Source: Pelagibacteraceae bacterium AG-325-E08 (lineage in GTDB: Bacteria > Pseudomonadota > Alphaproteobacteria > Pelagibacterales > Pelagibacteraceae). From it: DNA of 57,404 nt. A model generated the notes under the pieces. It saw only the letters and a list, made by a program, of their open reading frames with translations, did not search any database and was not told where the DNA came from. Positions 9,966 to 18,848 of this stretch are shown here, piece by piece. Each line of letters starts with the position of its first letter. The first letter of the stretch is position 1. Position numbers and translations under genes: made by a program. The stretch is taken from the NCBI GenBank assembly GCA_003282985.1, contig QBYE01000006.1, forward strand, positions 1-57,404, written 5' to 3'.

Positions 9966-10817
9966 ATGAGTGATATTGAAAAAGTAAAAAAACTCAGAGA
10001 TGCTACAGGAGCTGGCTTTAAAGACTGCAATTCAGCTATTAAAGAATCTGGTGGTGATTTAGATAAAGCCGTTGAAATCTTAAGAGTAAAAGGAATTTCT
10101 AAGGCATCAAAAAAAATGTCTAGAGATGCTAAAGAGGGCGTTGTTGCAGTCAGTGGAGATGAAAAAAAAACTTCCATAATAGAAGTTAATTGTGAAACAG
10201 ACTTTGTTGCAAAAAATGATGATTTTATTAATTTTGTTAAGGAATTAAGTGAACTTAATAATCAAAATGATTCAAATATTGAAAATTTAAAAAAAGAAAA
10301 AATGAAAAATGGTGAAACTGTTGAGAATAGTTTAATTGCTCTTATAGCTAAAATAGGGGAAAAAATTACAATTGGTAAAACAATAACAATCTCAAATTCA
10401 TCATCAATAAATTATCAATATTTACATACCGTAGTTAAAGATAATTTAGCTAAATTAGCAGTTATAGTTTCTTTAGAAACTAAAGATAATTCTGATACAG
10501 TCAAAACTTTTGGTAAACAGCTTTCGATGCATATTGCTGCTTCCAATCCATTAGCTCTAGAGTCTAGCCAAATTGATAAAGCTATAATTGATAAAGAACA
10601 AGAATTAGTAACAGAGGAGTTAAAAAATTCTGGTAAACCAGAAGATATTGCCAAAAAAATAAGTTTAGGTAAAATGAACAAGTTTAAAGAAGAAAATTCT
10701 CTTTTAACACAAGCTTGGGTGATGGAGCCAAAAAAAAAAGTTCAAGATGTTTTAAAAGAACTTGCTATTAACGATTTAAAGATTAAGGATTTTAGCAGAA
10801 TTAAAATAGGGGAATAA
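9966..10817 (+). CDS. tsf: Elongation factor Ts
   Basis: Guanine-nucleotide exchange factor for EF-Tu. It has 283 residues from ATG 9966; the N-terminus [18 protein letters not shown] is the conserved UBA-like EF-Tu-binding start. An in-frame ATG at 9906 lies inside rpsB and is rejected. The TDFVA motif that contacts the EF-Tu nucleotide site is at residues 78-82 ([11 protein letters not shown]). The stop is directly followed by frr. In most bacteria pyrH sits between tsf and frr; it is not here. Confidence 0.96.
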   Translation: MSDIEKVKKLRDATGAGFKDCNSAIKESGGDLDKAVEILRVKGISKASKKMSRDAKEGVVAVSGDEKKTSIIEVNCETDFVAKNDDFINFVKELSELNNQNDSNIENLKKEKMKNGETVENSLIALIAKIGEKITIGKTITISNSSSINYQYLHTVVKDNLAKLAVIVSLETKDNSDTVKTFGKQLSMHIAASNPLALESSQIDKAIIDKEQELVTEELKNSGKPEDIAKKISLGKMNKFKEENSLLTQAWVMEPKKKVQDVLKELAINDLKIKDFSRIKIGE

Positions 10818-11369
10818 ATGTTTGATGAAAAATCACATAGCCTCAAAATGGATAAGTCTATAGAAGCTTTCTCTAAAGAACTATCATCTCTAAGAACTGG
10901 AAGGGCTAACGCTTCAATGCTTGATTTAGTTAAAGTTGATGTTTATGGTCAACAAATGCCGATCAATCAAATTAGTAGTATTACGACGCCAGAACCAAGA
11001 ATGATTAATATCCAAGTTTGGGATCAAAATAACGTTCCACTTGTAGATGCAGCTATAAAAAAGTCTGAACTAGGATTAAATCCACAAATTGATGGTCAAT
11101 TAATTAGATTACCAATACCAGAATTAAATGAAGAAAGAAGAACTGAACTTAAAAAGTTGATTAAAAGTATGGGTGAAAAATGTAAAATTTCTATAAGAAA
11201 CATCCGTAGAGATGCCAATGAGGAATTAAAAAAACTTTTGAAATCAAAAGAAATCGGTGAGGATGAAGAAAAATCTTTTGAAAAAAATGTTCAAACAATT
11301 ACAGATAATCACATTAAAGTTGTTGATAATAAAGTTTCATCAAAAGAAAAAGAAATAATGACGATATGA
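10818..11369 (+). CDS. frr: Ribosome recycling factor
   Basis: Splits post-termination ribosomes together with EF-G. It has 183 residues, normal for the family. Conserved elements include LSSLRTGRAN near residues 23-32, LGLNPQIDGQLIRLPIP, and the helical RNIRRDANEELKK. It starts at the base after the tsf stop and overlaps uppS by 4 bp (ATGA), so it is in the same transcription unit. Confidence 0.97.
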   Translation: MFDEKSHSLKMDKSIEAFSKELSSLRTGRANASMLDLVKVDVYGQQMPINQISSITTPEPRMINIQVWDQNNVPLVDAAIKKSELGLNPQIDGQLIRLPIPELNEERRTELKKLIKSMGEKCKISIRNIRRDANEELKKLLKSKEIGEDEEKSFEKNVQTITDNHIKVVDNKVSSKEKEIMTI

Positions 11370-12040
11370 ACCCTTTAAATCATGTGGCCATTATCATGGA
11401 TGGTAATGGAAGATGGGGTTTAAAATATAAAAATTCACGTAATGCAGGACATAAAGCAGGATTAAATACTGTTGAAAAAATAATTAAAGGATCAATTAAA
11501 AATAAGATAAGCTTTTTAACATTATTTGCATTTTCTACAGAAAACTGGAAAAGACCAAAAAAGGAAATTAATTATTTATTTGCTTTATTAGAAAATTTTT
11601 TAGTCAATAGAGTTGAAGAATTACACAAACAAAATATAAAGCTTAAAATTTTAGGATCTAAAAAGTTTTCACCTAAATTAAATAAGCTTTTAAACAATTC
11701 AGAAAAAAAAACATCCAAAAATACCAAATTACAAATTAATCTTGCATTAAATTATGGTTCTAAATCAGAGTTAATAGATGCATTTAAAAAAATGAAAAAA
11801 AATAAAAGTTCTATAAGTGAAAAAAATTTAAACAAGAACCTACAAACTAAGAATATACCAGACCCTGATTTACTAATTAGAACAGGTAATACAAAGAGAT
11901 TAAGTAATTTCTTATTGTGGCAGCTTGCATATTCCGAAATTTTCTTTGAAAAAAAGTTATGGCCTGCTTTTAATGGTAAAGACTTTAATAGAATAATTAA
12001 GGATTATAAAAAGATAAAACGTAATTTTGGTAAAATATGA
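11366..12040 (+). CDS. uppS: Isoprenyl transferase (undecaprenyl diphosphate synthase)
   Basis: Cis-prenyltransferase that makes the C55 lipid carrier for peptidoglycan and surface polysaccharides from farnesyl and isopentenyl diphosphate. The signature HVAIIMDGNGRW puts the catalytic Asp at residue 12. FSTENWKRP and the C-terminal RTGNTKRLSNFLLWQ plus AYSEIFF region are present. At 224 residues it is slightly shorter than E. coli UppS (253). It overlaps frr and cdsA by 4 bp each. Its isoprenoid substrates need dxr, two genes downstream, and ispDF elsewhere in the window. Confidence 0.93.
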   Translation: MNPLNHVAIIMDGNGRWGLKYKNSRNAGHKAGLNTVEKIIKGSIKNKISFLTLFAFSTENWKRPKKEINYLFALLENFLVNRVEELHKQNIKLKILGSKKFSPKLNKLLNNSEKKTSKNTKLQINLALNYGSKSELIDAFKKMKKNKSSISEKNLNKNLQTKNIPDPDLLIRTGNTKRLSNFLLWQLAYSEIFFEKKLWPAFNGKDFNRIIKDYKKIKRNFGKI

Positions 12041-12660
12041 TCAATAAAGAATTACAAAAAAGAATATTAAGTTCTATCGTATTGCTACCTCTAGCTTTAT
12101 ATTTCATATTAAGTGGATATTATTATTTGATATTTTTTACTCTAATTTGTTTTTTAATTTCCATTTATGAGTGGAACAAAATGGTGAAGAAAATTGAACT
12201 TAAGTTTTTGGGGACTATATTTTTAAGTTTTTCATTTTATACATTTTATGAAATTTCCATTACATATTTTTGGATTTATATTCTCTTAATTTGTATTTCA
12301 ACTGATATTGGAGGATACGTTTTTGGTAAATTATTTAAAGGCCCCAAATTAACTAAAATAAGTCCAAATAAAACTTACTCAGGTATGATAGGTGGATATT
12401 TTTTATCTTTAATCTTTTTATCATTTTTTATGTGGTGGATTGATCAAACGATAAGTGTGGAGTGGTTTATAATTACTATTTTAATTTCGACTGTGAGTCA
12501 AATTGGAGATATAACTATTTCTTATTTTAAAAGATTATCAAAAATTAAAGATACAGGAAAAATTATACCCGGTCATGGAGGTTTACTTGATAGAATTGAT
12601 GGTATGATTTTTGCTTTCCCAATTTTTTATTTAATTGAATTAACAGATTATTTATTATGA
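12037..12660 (+). CDS. cdsA: Phosphatidate cytidylyltransferase (short form)
   Basis: Inner-membrane enzyme making CDP-diacylglycerol from phosphatidate and CTP, the branch point of phospholipid synthesis. The C-terminal family signature is clear: SYFKRLSKIKDTGKIIPGHG followed by GLLDRID. At 207 residues it is well short of the usual 250-285, with roughly five or six hydrophobic segments, so some N-terminal helices are missing. The catalytic end is intact. It overlaps uppS and dxr by 4 bp each. Its product feeds the pathway that uses PgpA, encoded at 35116-35619. Confidence 0.9.
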   Translation: MINKELQKRILSSIVLLPLALYFILSGYYYLIFFTLICFLISIYEWNKMVKKIELKFLGTIFLSFSFYTFYEISITYFWIYILLICISTDIGGYVFGKLFKGPKLTKISPNKTYSGMIGGYFLSLIFLSFFMWWIDQTISVEWFIITILISTVSQIGDITISYFKRLSKIKDTGKIIPGHGGLLDRIDGMIFAFPIFYLIELTDYLL

Positions 12661-13823
12661 TAAAAAAAAAAATTGCTATTTTAGGGTCAACTGGATCAAT
12701 TGGAAAAACTTTATTAGATATAATCAAACAAGATAAAAAAAATTTTGAAATAGTTTTATTATCTGCTGATGAAAATCATAAAGAATTATTAAAACAAGCT
12801 AAATTTTTCAAAGTTAAAAATTTGATAGTCAGTAATGAACACAGTTATAATAAAATAAAAAAGGATAAATTTTCTAAAAAGGTAAATATTTATAATAATT
12901 TCAATAATTTTAAAAAAATTTTTAAGAAAAAAGTCGATTATACGATGAGCTCAATTTCTGGAATTCAAGGTCTCAAACCTACAATTGAAATTGTTAAATT
13001 TACAAAAAAAATTGCTATTGCAAATAAAGAGTCGATTATTTGTGGTTGGGATTTAATTCAAAAAGAGTTAAAAAAAAATAAAACAGAGTTTATTCCAGTA
13101 GATTCTGAACATTTTTCAGTTTGGTATGCATTGAGAGATATAGATAAAAAACTAATAGAAAAAATTTATTTAACTGCATCTGGTGGACCATTTTTGAATA
13201 AACCACTCAATAAATTAAAAAATGTAAGTGCCAAACAAGCCATGAAACATCCTAATTGGAAAATGGGAAAAAAAATATCAATAGATTCAGCAACAATGAT
13301 GAATAAAGTATTTGAAATAATAGAGGCTAAAAAAATTTTTGATTTATCTTACAAAAAACTATCAATTTTGACTCACCCAAAATCCTATATACACGCGATA
13401 ATAAAATTCAAAAATGGTTTAATTAAGATTGTTGCTCATGATACAAGTATGAAAATTCCTATCTTTAATTCTTTATACTCATCAAATAATTTTATCTATT
13501 CAAAAAAATTAAATATTAAAATTTTAAATAATTTAGCTTTTAAAGAAATTAATTATAAAAGATTTTCAGTGATTAAGATTTTAAACAAACTCCCTGAAAA
13601 TTCTTCCTTGTTTGAAACCATTTTGGTCTCAATTAATGATAAATTAGTAGAACTGTTCTTAACAAATAGGATTAAATTTACTGATATTTCTAAAAAAATG
13701 CATAATATCCTCGATTTAAAAGAATTAAAAAAATATAAAATGATTAAACCTAGAAAAATTAATGACATAATTATTTTAAATAATAAAATTAGAAATAAAA
13801 TAGAAACTAAAAACAAAATTTAA
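12657..13823 (+). CDS. dxr: 1-deoxy-D-xylulose 5-phosphate reductoisomerase
   Basis: Second step of the methylerythritol phosphate pathway, NADPH-dependent. It has 388 residues. The N-terminal dinucleotide motif ILGSTGSIG is at 8-16. The metal-binding segment PVDSEHFSVW, the substrate segment TASGGPF, and HPNWKMGKKISIDSATMMNK are all present. The C-terminal half is very rich in Lys, Asn and Ile. bamA follows after 2 bp with no rseP between them, unlike the usual dxr-rseP-bamA order. Confidence 0.95.
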   Translation: MIKKKIAILGSTGSIGKTLLDIIKQDKKNFEIVLLSADENHKELLKQAKFFKVKNLIVSNEHSYNKIKKDKFSKKVNIYNNFNNFKKIFKKKVDYTMSSISGIQGLKPTIEIVKFTKKIAIANKESIICGWDLIQKELKKNKTEFIPVDSEHFSVWYALRDIDKKLIEKIYLTASGGPFLNKPLNKLKNVSAKQAMKHPNWKMGKKISIDSATMMNKVFEIIEAKKIFDLSYKKLSILTHPKSYIHAIIKFKNGLIKIVAHDTSMKIPIFNSLYSSNNFIYSKKLNIKILNNLAFKEINYKRFSVIKILNKLPENSSLFETILVSINDKLVELFLTNRIKFTDISKKMHNILDLKELKKYKMIKPRKINDIIILNNKIRNKIETKNKI

Positions 13824-13825
13824 TT

Positions 13826-16078
13826 ATGCTGAATATTATATATAAATTTAGGCTTATTCTTATATTTTTTTGTATATTCATTTTATCAGTCAATAATTTG
13901 AAAGCTGAAATAATAAACCAGATTATAGTTGAGGGTAATGATCGTGTTTCACCAGAGACTGTTATTATGTTTTCTGGAGTATCAGTAAAAGATGATTTAT
14001 CTGAAAACAATCTTAATCAAGTTTTAAAACAATTATATGGGTCAAATTTTTTTGAATTAGTTTCTGTAAAAATAGAAGATAATATTTTAAGGATTAAAGT
14101 AAAAGAATATCCTATTATTCAAAACATTGTATATGAAGGTATTAAGTCAAGTGCAATGCTTGAAGAAATTAAAAAAGAAGTTAAATTAAAATCCAGATCT
14201 TCTTTCAATGAGATCTTATTAATTAAAGACAAAGAAAGTATATCAAGTAAACTTAAAAATTTAGGGTATTATTTTGCAGAAATTAGTACTTCAGTTGAAG
14301 AACTGAATGATAATAAAATCAATCTAGTTTTTAATATTTCTATTAATGATAAAGCAAAAATAAAAAAAATATCTTTTATAGGTAACAAGATTTATAAAGA
14401 TAAGAAACTTAAAAGTATTATATTAAGTGAAGAATATAAATTCTGGAAATTTTTGTCTGGAAAAAAGTTTCTTAACGAAGCTATGATAGAATATGATAAA
14501 AGGTTACTTAATAACTTTTATCTCAATAAAGGATATTTTAATGTTGTAATCAATTCATCATTTGCAAAGATGATTAATGATCAAGAATTTGAATTAGTAT
14601 TTAATATTGAGGCTAACCCTAAATTGTATTTTGGAAAATTAAACTTAAATTTACCAACAGATTTCTCTCAATCTAATTATGAAAATTTAGATAAACTTTT
14701 TAATAAATTAGAAAATGAACCCTATTCACTTTTTAGTGTTGAAAATATTTTAGAAAAAATTGAAAATATTACTGTCAATGAACAATATGAGTCAATTAAT
14801 GCAACTGTTGAAGAAACTATTATAGATAATAAAATTAATATTAATTTTAATATTAAAGAAACAGAAAGATTTTTTATTGAAAGAATAAACATTTTTGGAA
14901 ATAATGTCACTAAAGAATCAGTTATTAGAAATCAAATTGAAATCGATGAAGGAGATCCATTTAATTCAATCCTATATACAAAATCTCTAAATAATATTAA
15001 GTCTCTGAATTTTTTTGAAAATGTTGAAGGTGAGGTCTTAGAGGGCAAAAAATTTAACTCAAAAATTATTAACATATCTGTTGTAGAGAAAGCTACAGGT
15101 GAGATTTTTGCAGGTATTGGTACTGGAACAGCCGGATCTAGTGTTTCATTTGGTGTTAAAGAAAATAATTATTTAGGATCAGGAGTTTTAGTAGATAGTA
15201 ATCTAAGTTTGTCTGAGACAAAAATTAAAGGAAGACTTTTTATATCCAACCCAAACTATAAAAATTCAGATAAAAGTCTAAATTTGAATTTAGAGTCGTC
15301 TGTCACAGATCGATTATCTTCCTCTGGATATAAATCTAATGTTACAGGTTTTTCTTTAGGAACTGATTTTGAATATCTAGATGATTTAAGATTTGGAATA
15401 TCAACTAAAAATTTAATTGAAAAAATTACCGTTGATTCTACAGCATCTGAAAAACAAAGAAAACAAGAGGGAAATTACTTTGATAATTTTTTAGGAATGG
15501 ACTTTAATTACGATAAAAGAAATCAAAAATTTCAAACTACAAGTGGTTTTTTTAGCAATTATTCTATAGATATACCAGTTTTAAGTGACACGAATACCTT
15601 ATTGAACTCATACAATTATAAAATCTTTAAAGAATTATATGATGAGAATGTTACTACACTTTCTTTCTCACTAAGTTCATCTACTTCAATAACTGGAGAT
15701 AATATTAAGTTGTCTGAAAGATTATATATACCAGCTAGAAAATTAAGAGGTTTTGAAGCAGGTAAAGTGGGACCAAAAGATGGAAGTGATTTTGTTGGTG
15801 GTAATTACATATCAACCATAAATGCCTCCTCTACAATTCCATATTTTTTAGAAAATGTTCAAAGTGTAGATATTGTAATGTTTGCAGATGTTGGAAATAT
15901 ATGGGGTGTTGATTACAATAGTTCTTTAGATATTGATGAAATTAGAAGTTCTGTCGGTGTTGGTCTCGATTGGTTAACTCCAGTAGGTCCTCTGACATTT
16001 TCATTAGCTCATCCTATAACTCAAGCAGAATCAGATATAACAGAAATGTTTAGATTTAATTTAGGTACAAGTTTTTAA
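13826..16078 (+). CDS. bamA: Outer membrane protein assembly factor BamA
   Basis: Omp85-family core of the BAM complex that folds outer-membrane proteins. It has 750 residues with an N-terminal signal peptide (hydrophobic stretch to about residue 27, cleavage near LKA-EII). About five POTRA repeats span roughly 28-370. The C-terminal 16-strand barrel ends in Phe (NLGTSF), the outer-membrane C-terminal signature. The lid-loop stretch RKLRGFEAGKVGP contains the conserved RGF motif, which supports an active insertase. One base overlaps the following ompH-like gene. Confidence 0.95.
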   Translation: MLNIIYKFRLILIFFCIFILSVNNLKAEIINQIIVEGNDRVSPETVIMFSGVSVKDDLSENNLNQVLKQLYGSNFFELVSVKIEDNILRIKVKEYPIIQNIVYEGIKSSAMLEEIKKEVKLKSRSSFNEILLIKDKESISSKLKNLGYYFAEISTSVEELNDNKINLVFNISINDKAKIKKISFIGNKIYKDKKLKSIILSEEYKFWKFLSGKKFLNEAMIEYDKRLLNNFYLNKGYFNVVINSSFAKMINDQEFELVFNIEANPKLYFGKLNLNLPTDFSQSNYENLDKLFNKLENEPYSLFSVENILEKIENITVNEQYESINATVEETIIDNKININFNIKETERFFIERINIFGNNVTKESVIRNQIEIDEGDPFNSILYTKSLNNIKSLNFFENVEGEVLEGKKFNSKIINISVVEKATGEIFAGIGTGTAGSSVSFGVKENNYLGSGVLVDSNLSLSETKIKGRLFISNPNYKNSDKSLNLNLESSVTDRLSSSGYKSNVTGFSLGTDFEYLDDLRFGISTKNLIEKITVDSTASEKQRKQEGNYFDNFLGMDFNYDKRNQKFQTTSGFFSNYSIDIPVLSDTNTLLNSYNYKIFKELYDENVTTLSFSLSSSTSITGDNIKLSERLYIPARKLRGFEAGKVGPKDGSDFVGGNYISTINASSTIPYFLENVQSVDIVMFADVGNIWGVDYNSSLDIDEIRSSVGVGLDWLTPVGPLTFSLAHPITQAESDITEMFRFNLGTSF

Positions 16079-16590
16079 TGAATTTTAAAAAAAACCTAAT
16101 TTATATTTTAATAATTTTTTTTTCAACTATCTCATTGAGTAAAAGTAATGAAAATATTGCTTATATAGATTTAGATAATATAGTTAAAAATACTAAGGCA
16201 GGAAAATCAATAATAGACAAATTAAAAGCCTCTAAAGACTCAGCTTTAAAAAAATTTGAAAAAAAAGAAAAAGCACTCAAAAAAGTTGAGGAGGATTTAA
16301 ATAAACAAAAAAATGTTCTCTCAAAAGAAGAACTTAAAAATAAGATATCAGATTTTAGAAAAGAAATTGCATCTTTTCGTAATGATAGAGAGAAATTAAT
16401 TAATGATTTTAATATGAAAAAGATTCAAGAATTTGATAAGTTTTTTAAAAAAATTACTCCAATTATAGGAGACTATGTGGAGGAAAAAAACATAGATATT
16501 GTTCTGGATAAAAAAAATATTTTTTTAGCAAATAAAAATAATGATATTACAAATGAAATTATCAAACTCATTGATGATAAAATAAAATGA
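16078..16590 (+). CDS. OmpH/Skp-family periplasmic chaperone
   Basis: Probable periplasmic holdase for unfolded outer-membrane proteins. It has 170 residues: a signal peptide (to about residue 21), the conserved AYIDLDNIVKNTKAGK opening, then a long Lys/Glu-rich coiled coil (about 45-125), and a C-terminal segment DIVLDKKNIFLA typical of OmpH. It sits between bamA and fabZ, the normal place for skp, and overlaps fabZ by 4 bp. Sequence identity is low-complexity in the coiled coil, so the call rests on architecture and context. Confidence 0.85.
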   Translation: MNFKKNLIYILIIFFSTISLSKSNENIAYIDLDNIVKNTKAGKSIIDKLKASKDSALKKFEKKEKALKKVEEDLNKQKNVLSKEELKNKISDFRKEIASFRNDREKLINDFNMKKIQEFDKFFKKITPIIGDYVEEKNIDIVLDKKNIFLANKNNDITNEIIKLIDDKIK

Positions 16591-17036
16591 CAAATTCATT
16601 AAATAAAAAACAAATAACTGAATTGTTACCTCATAGAGAGCCCATGCTTTTGATAGATGAGTTATACGATATCAAAAAATTATTTTCAGCCACAGCTATT
16701 GTAAATGTCAAAAAAGATAGTTTTTTTGTTAATGGTCATTTTCCAGGTCAACCAGTAATGCCTGGTGTTTTAATAGTAGAGTCATTTGGTCAAGCTGCTG
16801 CAGCACTTACCGCTCATGGTTTAGACAAGTCCACTTATGAAAATAAATTAGTGTTCTTAATGGGTGTTGAAAAAGCTAGATTTCGAAATCCTGTAATACC
16901 AGATTGTAAATTAATTCTTAAAATAGAAGCGATAAGATCGCATGGTCGTGTCTGGAAATATAAAGGAGAGGCATTTGTTGATGATAAGAAAATGGCAGAT
17001 GCTGTTTGGTCTGCTACAATTGTAGACAAGAAATAA
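16587..17036 (+). CDS. fabZ: (3R)-hydroxyacyl-ACP dehydratase FabZ
   Basis: Dehydrates 3-hydroxyacyl-ACP in fatty-acid elongation and competes with lipid A synthesis for hydroxyacyl-ACP. It has 149 residues. The active-site His is residue 51 in NGHFPGQPVMPGV, with the catalytic Glu at 65 (LIVES). LPHREPMLLID near the N-terminus is the family hallmark. Here fabZ precedes lpxD, whereas lpxD-fabZ-lpxA is the common order. A 51-bp gap to lpxD is the largest inside this cluster. Confidence 0.96.
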   Translation: MTNSLNKKQITELLPHREPMLLIDELYDIKKLFSATAIVNVKKDSFFVNGHFPGQPVMPGVLIVESFGQAAAALTAHGLDKSTYENKLVFLMGVEKARFRNPVIPDCKLILKIEAIRSHGRVWKYKGEAFVDDKKMADAVWSATIVDKK

Positions 17037-17087
17037 TTAGCAATAATTTTTGATAACATAAGAAGATATGCTTTGATAAAAGCTAGC

Positions 17088-18065
17088 ATGTCTAATCCAT
17101 TCTTTATTAATAAAGGACCTTTCAATATTTCTGTGCTTTTAAAATTATTAAATTCAAAAACTAAAATAGAAAAAGAACAAGAGATAGGTGATATAAAAGA
17201 TCTAGTAAGTGCAGAAACTAATTGTATAACTTTTTTTCATTCAAAAAAATATCAGGATTTAGCTAAAAAGACAAAAGCTTCATACTGTATTACTACAGAT
17301 AATTTTAAAGAATATTTACCTTCTCAGTGTAAATCAATTATTGTGGAAAATGTATTAATTGCCACTTCCTTGATTACTGCGAAATTTTATCCTAATTCAG
17401 TTGAAGATGAATTTGACAATTCAGTGAATAATATTGAAAAAACTGAATTTAGTAAAACTGTAAATTTTGGAAAAAATGTTTTAATTGGTAATAAAGTAAA
17501 AATAGGATCTAATTCTTTAATAGGTCATAATACCATCATTGAAAAAAATGTTCAAATTGGAAACAATTGTAAAATTGGTTCTAATGTTATTGTGAGAAAT
17601 TCTATTATAAAAGATAATGTAACTATATTAGATAATTGTGTTATTGGTAAAAAAGGTTTTGGTTTTTTTCCTAAATCAAATGAGAACTTGAGGTATCCTC
17701 ATATAGGTATAGTTATTATTAATGAAAACTGTGAAATAGGATGTGGTGCAACAATTGATAGAGGGTCAATGTCTAATACAGAAATAGGCAAAAATACTTT
17801 TCTCGATAATCAAATTCACATAGCTCATAATGTTAAAGTAGGTGAGAATACAATAATAGCTGGTCAAGTTGGTATTGCTGGAAGTTCAATAATTGGAAAT
17901 AATGTTAAAATTGGCGGTCAAGCTGGAATTTCTGGTCATTTAAGAATTGGAGATAATGTTGATATAGCTGGTGGTAGTGGTGTAATAAAAAGTATTCCAA
18001 ATAATTCTAAAGTGATGGGCTATCCAGCAAAAAATTTACGAGAATTTTTAAAAGAAAGTAGATAA
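17088..18065 (+). CDS. lpxD: UDP-3-O-(3-hydroxyacyl)glucosamine N-acyltransferase LpxD
   Basis: Adds the second hydroxyacyl chain in lipid A synthesis. It has 325 residues from ATG 17088. The N-terminal uridine-binding domain is followed by the left-handed parallel beta-helix of hexapeptide repeats (from about residue 110). The catalytic-His region NQIHIAHNVKVGENT is intact. A TTG at 17073 would add five residues and has a weak AGAAG upstream; neither start has a good ribosome binding site, so the start is uncertain by five codons. Its stop overlaps the lpxA start by one base. Confidence 0.93.
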   Translation: MSNPFFINKGPFNISVLLKLLNSKTKIEKEQEIGDIKDLVSAETNCITFFHSKKYQDLAKKTKASYCITTDNFKEYLPSQCKSIIVENVLIATSLITAKFYPNSVEDEFDNSVNNIEKTEFSKTVNFGKNVLIGNKVKIGSNSLIGHNTIIEKNVQIGNNCKIGSNVIVRNSIIKDNVTILDNCVIGKKGFGFFPKSNENLRYPHIGIVIINENCEIGCGATIDRGSMSNTEIGKNTFLDNQIHIAHNVKVGENTIIAGQVGIAGSSIIGNNVKIGGQAGISGHLRIGDNVDIAGGSGVIKSIPNNSKVMGYPAKNLREFLKESR

Positions 18066-18847
18066 TGATTCATAATACAGCAATAATAGATTCAAAGGCA
18101 AAAATTTCTTCTGGTGTTAGCATAGGTGCTTTTACGGTTATTGGACCAAATGTTGAAATAGGTGAAAATACAATTATTCAAGCTCATGTAAGTATTATAG
18201 GAAATACAAAAGTTGGAAAAAATAATAAGATATATCCATTTGCCTCTATAGGAAATGATCCTCAAGACTTAAAATTTGATGGAGAGGTAACAAAATTAGA
18301 AATTGGTGATAATAACAAGATTAGAGAATATGTTACAGTCAATCCTGGAACAAAAGGTGGAGGAGGTTTGACTAAAATAGGAAATAACTGTTTGTTTATG
18401 GTTTCATCTCATATAGCACATGATTGTTTGGTAGAAGATAATGTTATATTAGCAAATAATGTTCCACTAGGTGGACATGCTCATATTGAGGAAAACGTTA
18501 TAATAGGGGGCAATTCAGCTGTTCAACAATTTACTAGAGTTGGAAAATCATCAATGATTGGTGGTATGTGTGGAGTAGTTAGAGATATAATTCCATACGC
18601 AATGGTTCATGGGAATAGAAGTATTCTTCAAGGGTTAAATCTGATCGGCTTAAGAAGAAAAAATATACCAAATAAAGAAATTTTAGTTTTAACAGAAGCT
18701 TATAAAGAAATATTTAAAGATGAAAATTTAACTACTAATTTGAAAAATTTGAAAGAAGAGTTTAGAAAAAATGATTTAGTTAACGATGTAGTAAAGTTTT
18801 TAGAAAAAGATAAAAAAAGACCAATTTGCACACCTTTTTCAAAATAA
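18065..18847 (+). CDS. lpxA: Acyl-ACP:UDP-N-acetylglucosamine O-acyltransferase LpxA
   Basis: First step of lipid A synthesis. It has 260 residues with hexapeptide repeats from residue 2 and an alpha-helical C-terminal domain. The catalytic His is residue 119 in SSHIAHDC, by alignment to the E. coli AHIAHDC motif. GNDPQDLKF and the HGNRSILQGLNLIGLRR segment are typical. It lies between lpxD and lpxI in one operon with a 1-bp overlap and a 1-bp gap. Confidence 0.96.
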   Translation: MIHNTAIIDSKAKISSGVSIGAFTVIGPNVEIGENTIIQAHVSIIGNTKVGKNNKIYPFASIGNDPQDLKFDGEVTKLEIGDNNKIREYVTVNPGTKGGGGLTKIGNNCLFMVSSHIAHDCLVEDNVILANNVPLGGHAHIEENVIIGGNSAVQQFTRVGKSSMIGGMCGVVRDIIPYAMVHGNRSILQGLNLIGLRRKNIPNKEILVLTEAYKEIFKDENLTTNLKNLKEEFRKNDLVNDVVKFLEKDKKRPICTPFSK

Positions 18848-18848
18848 A

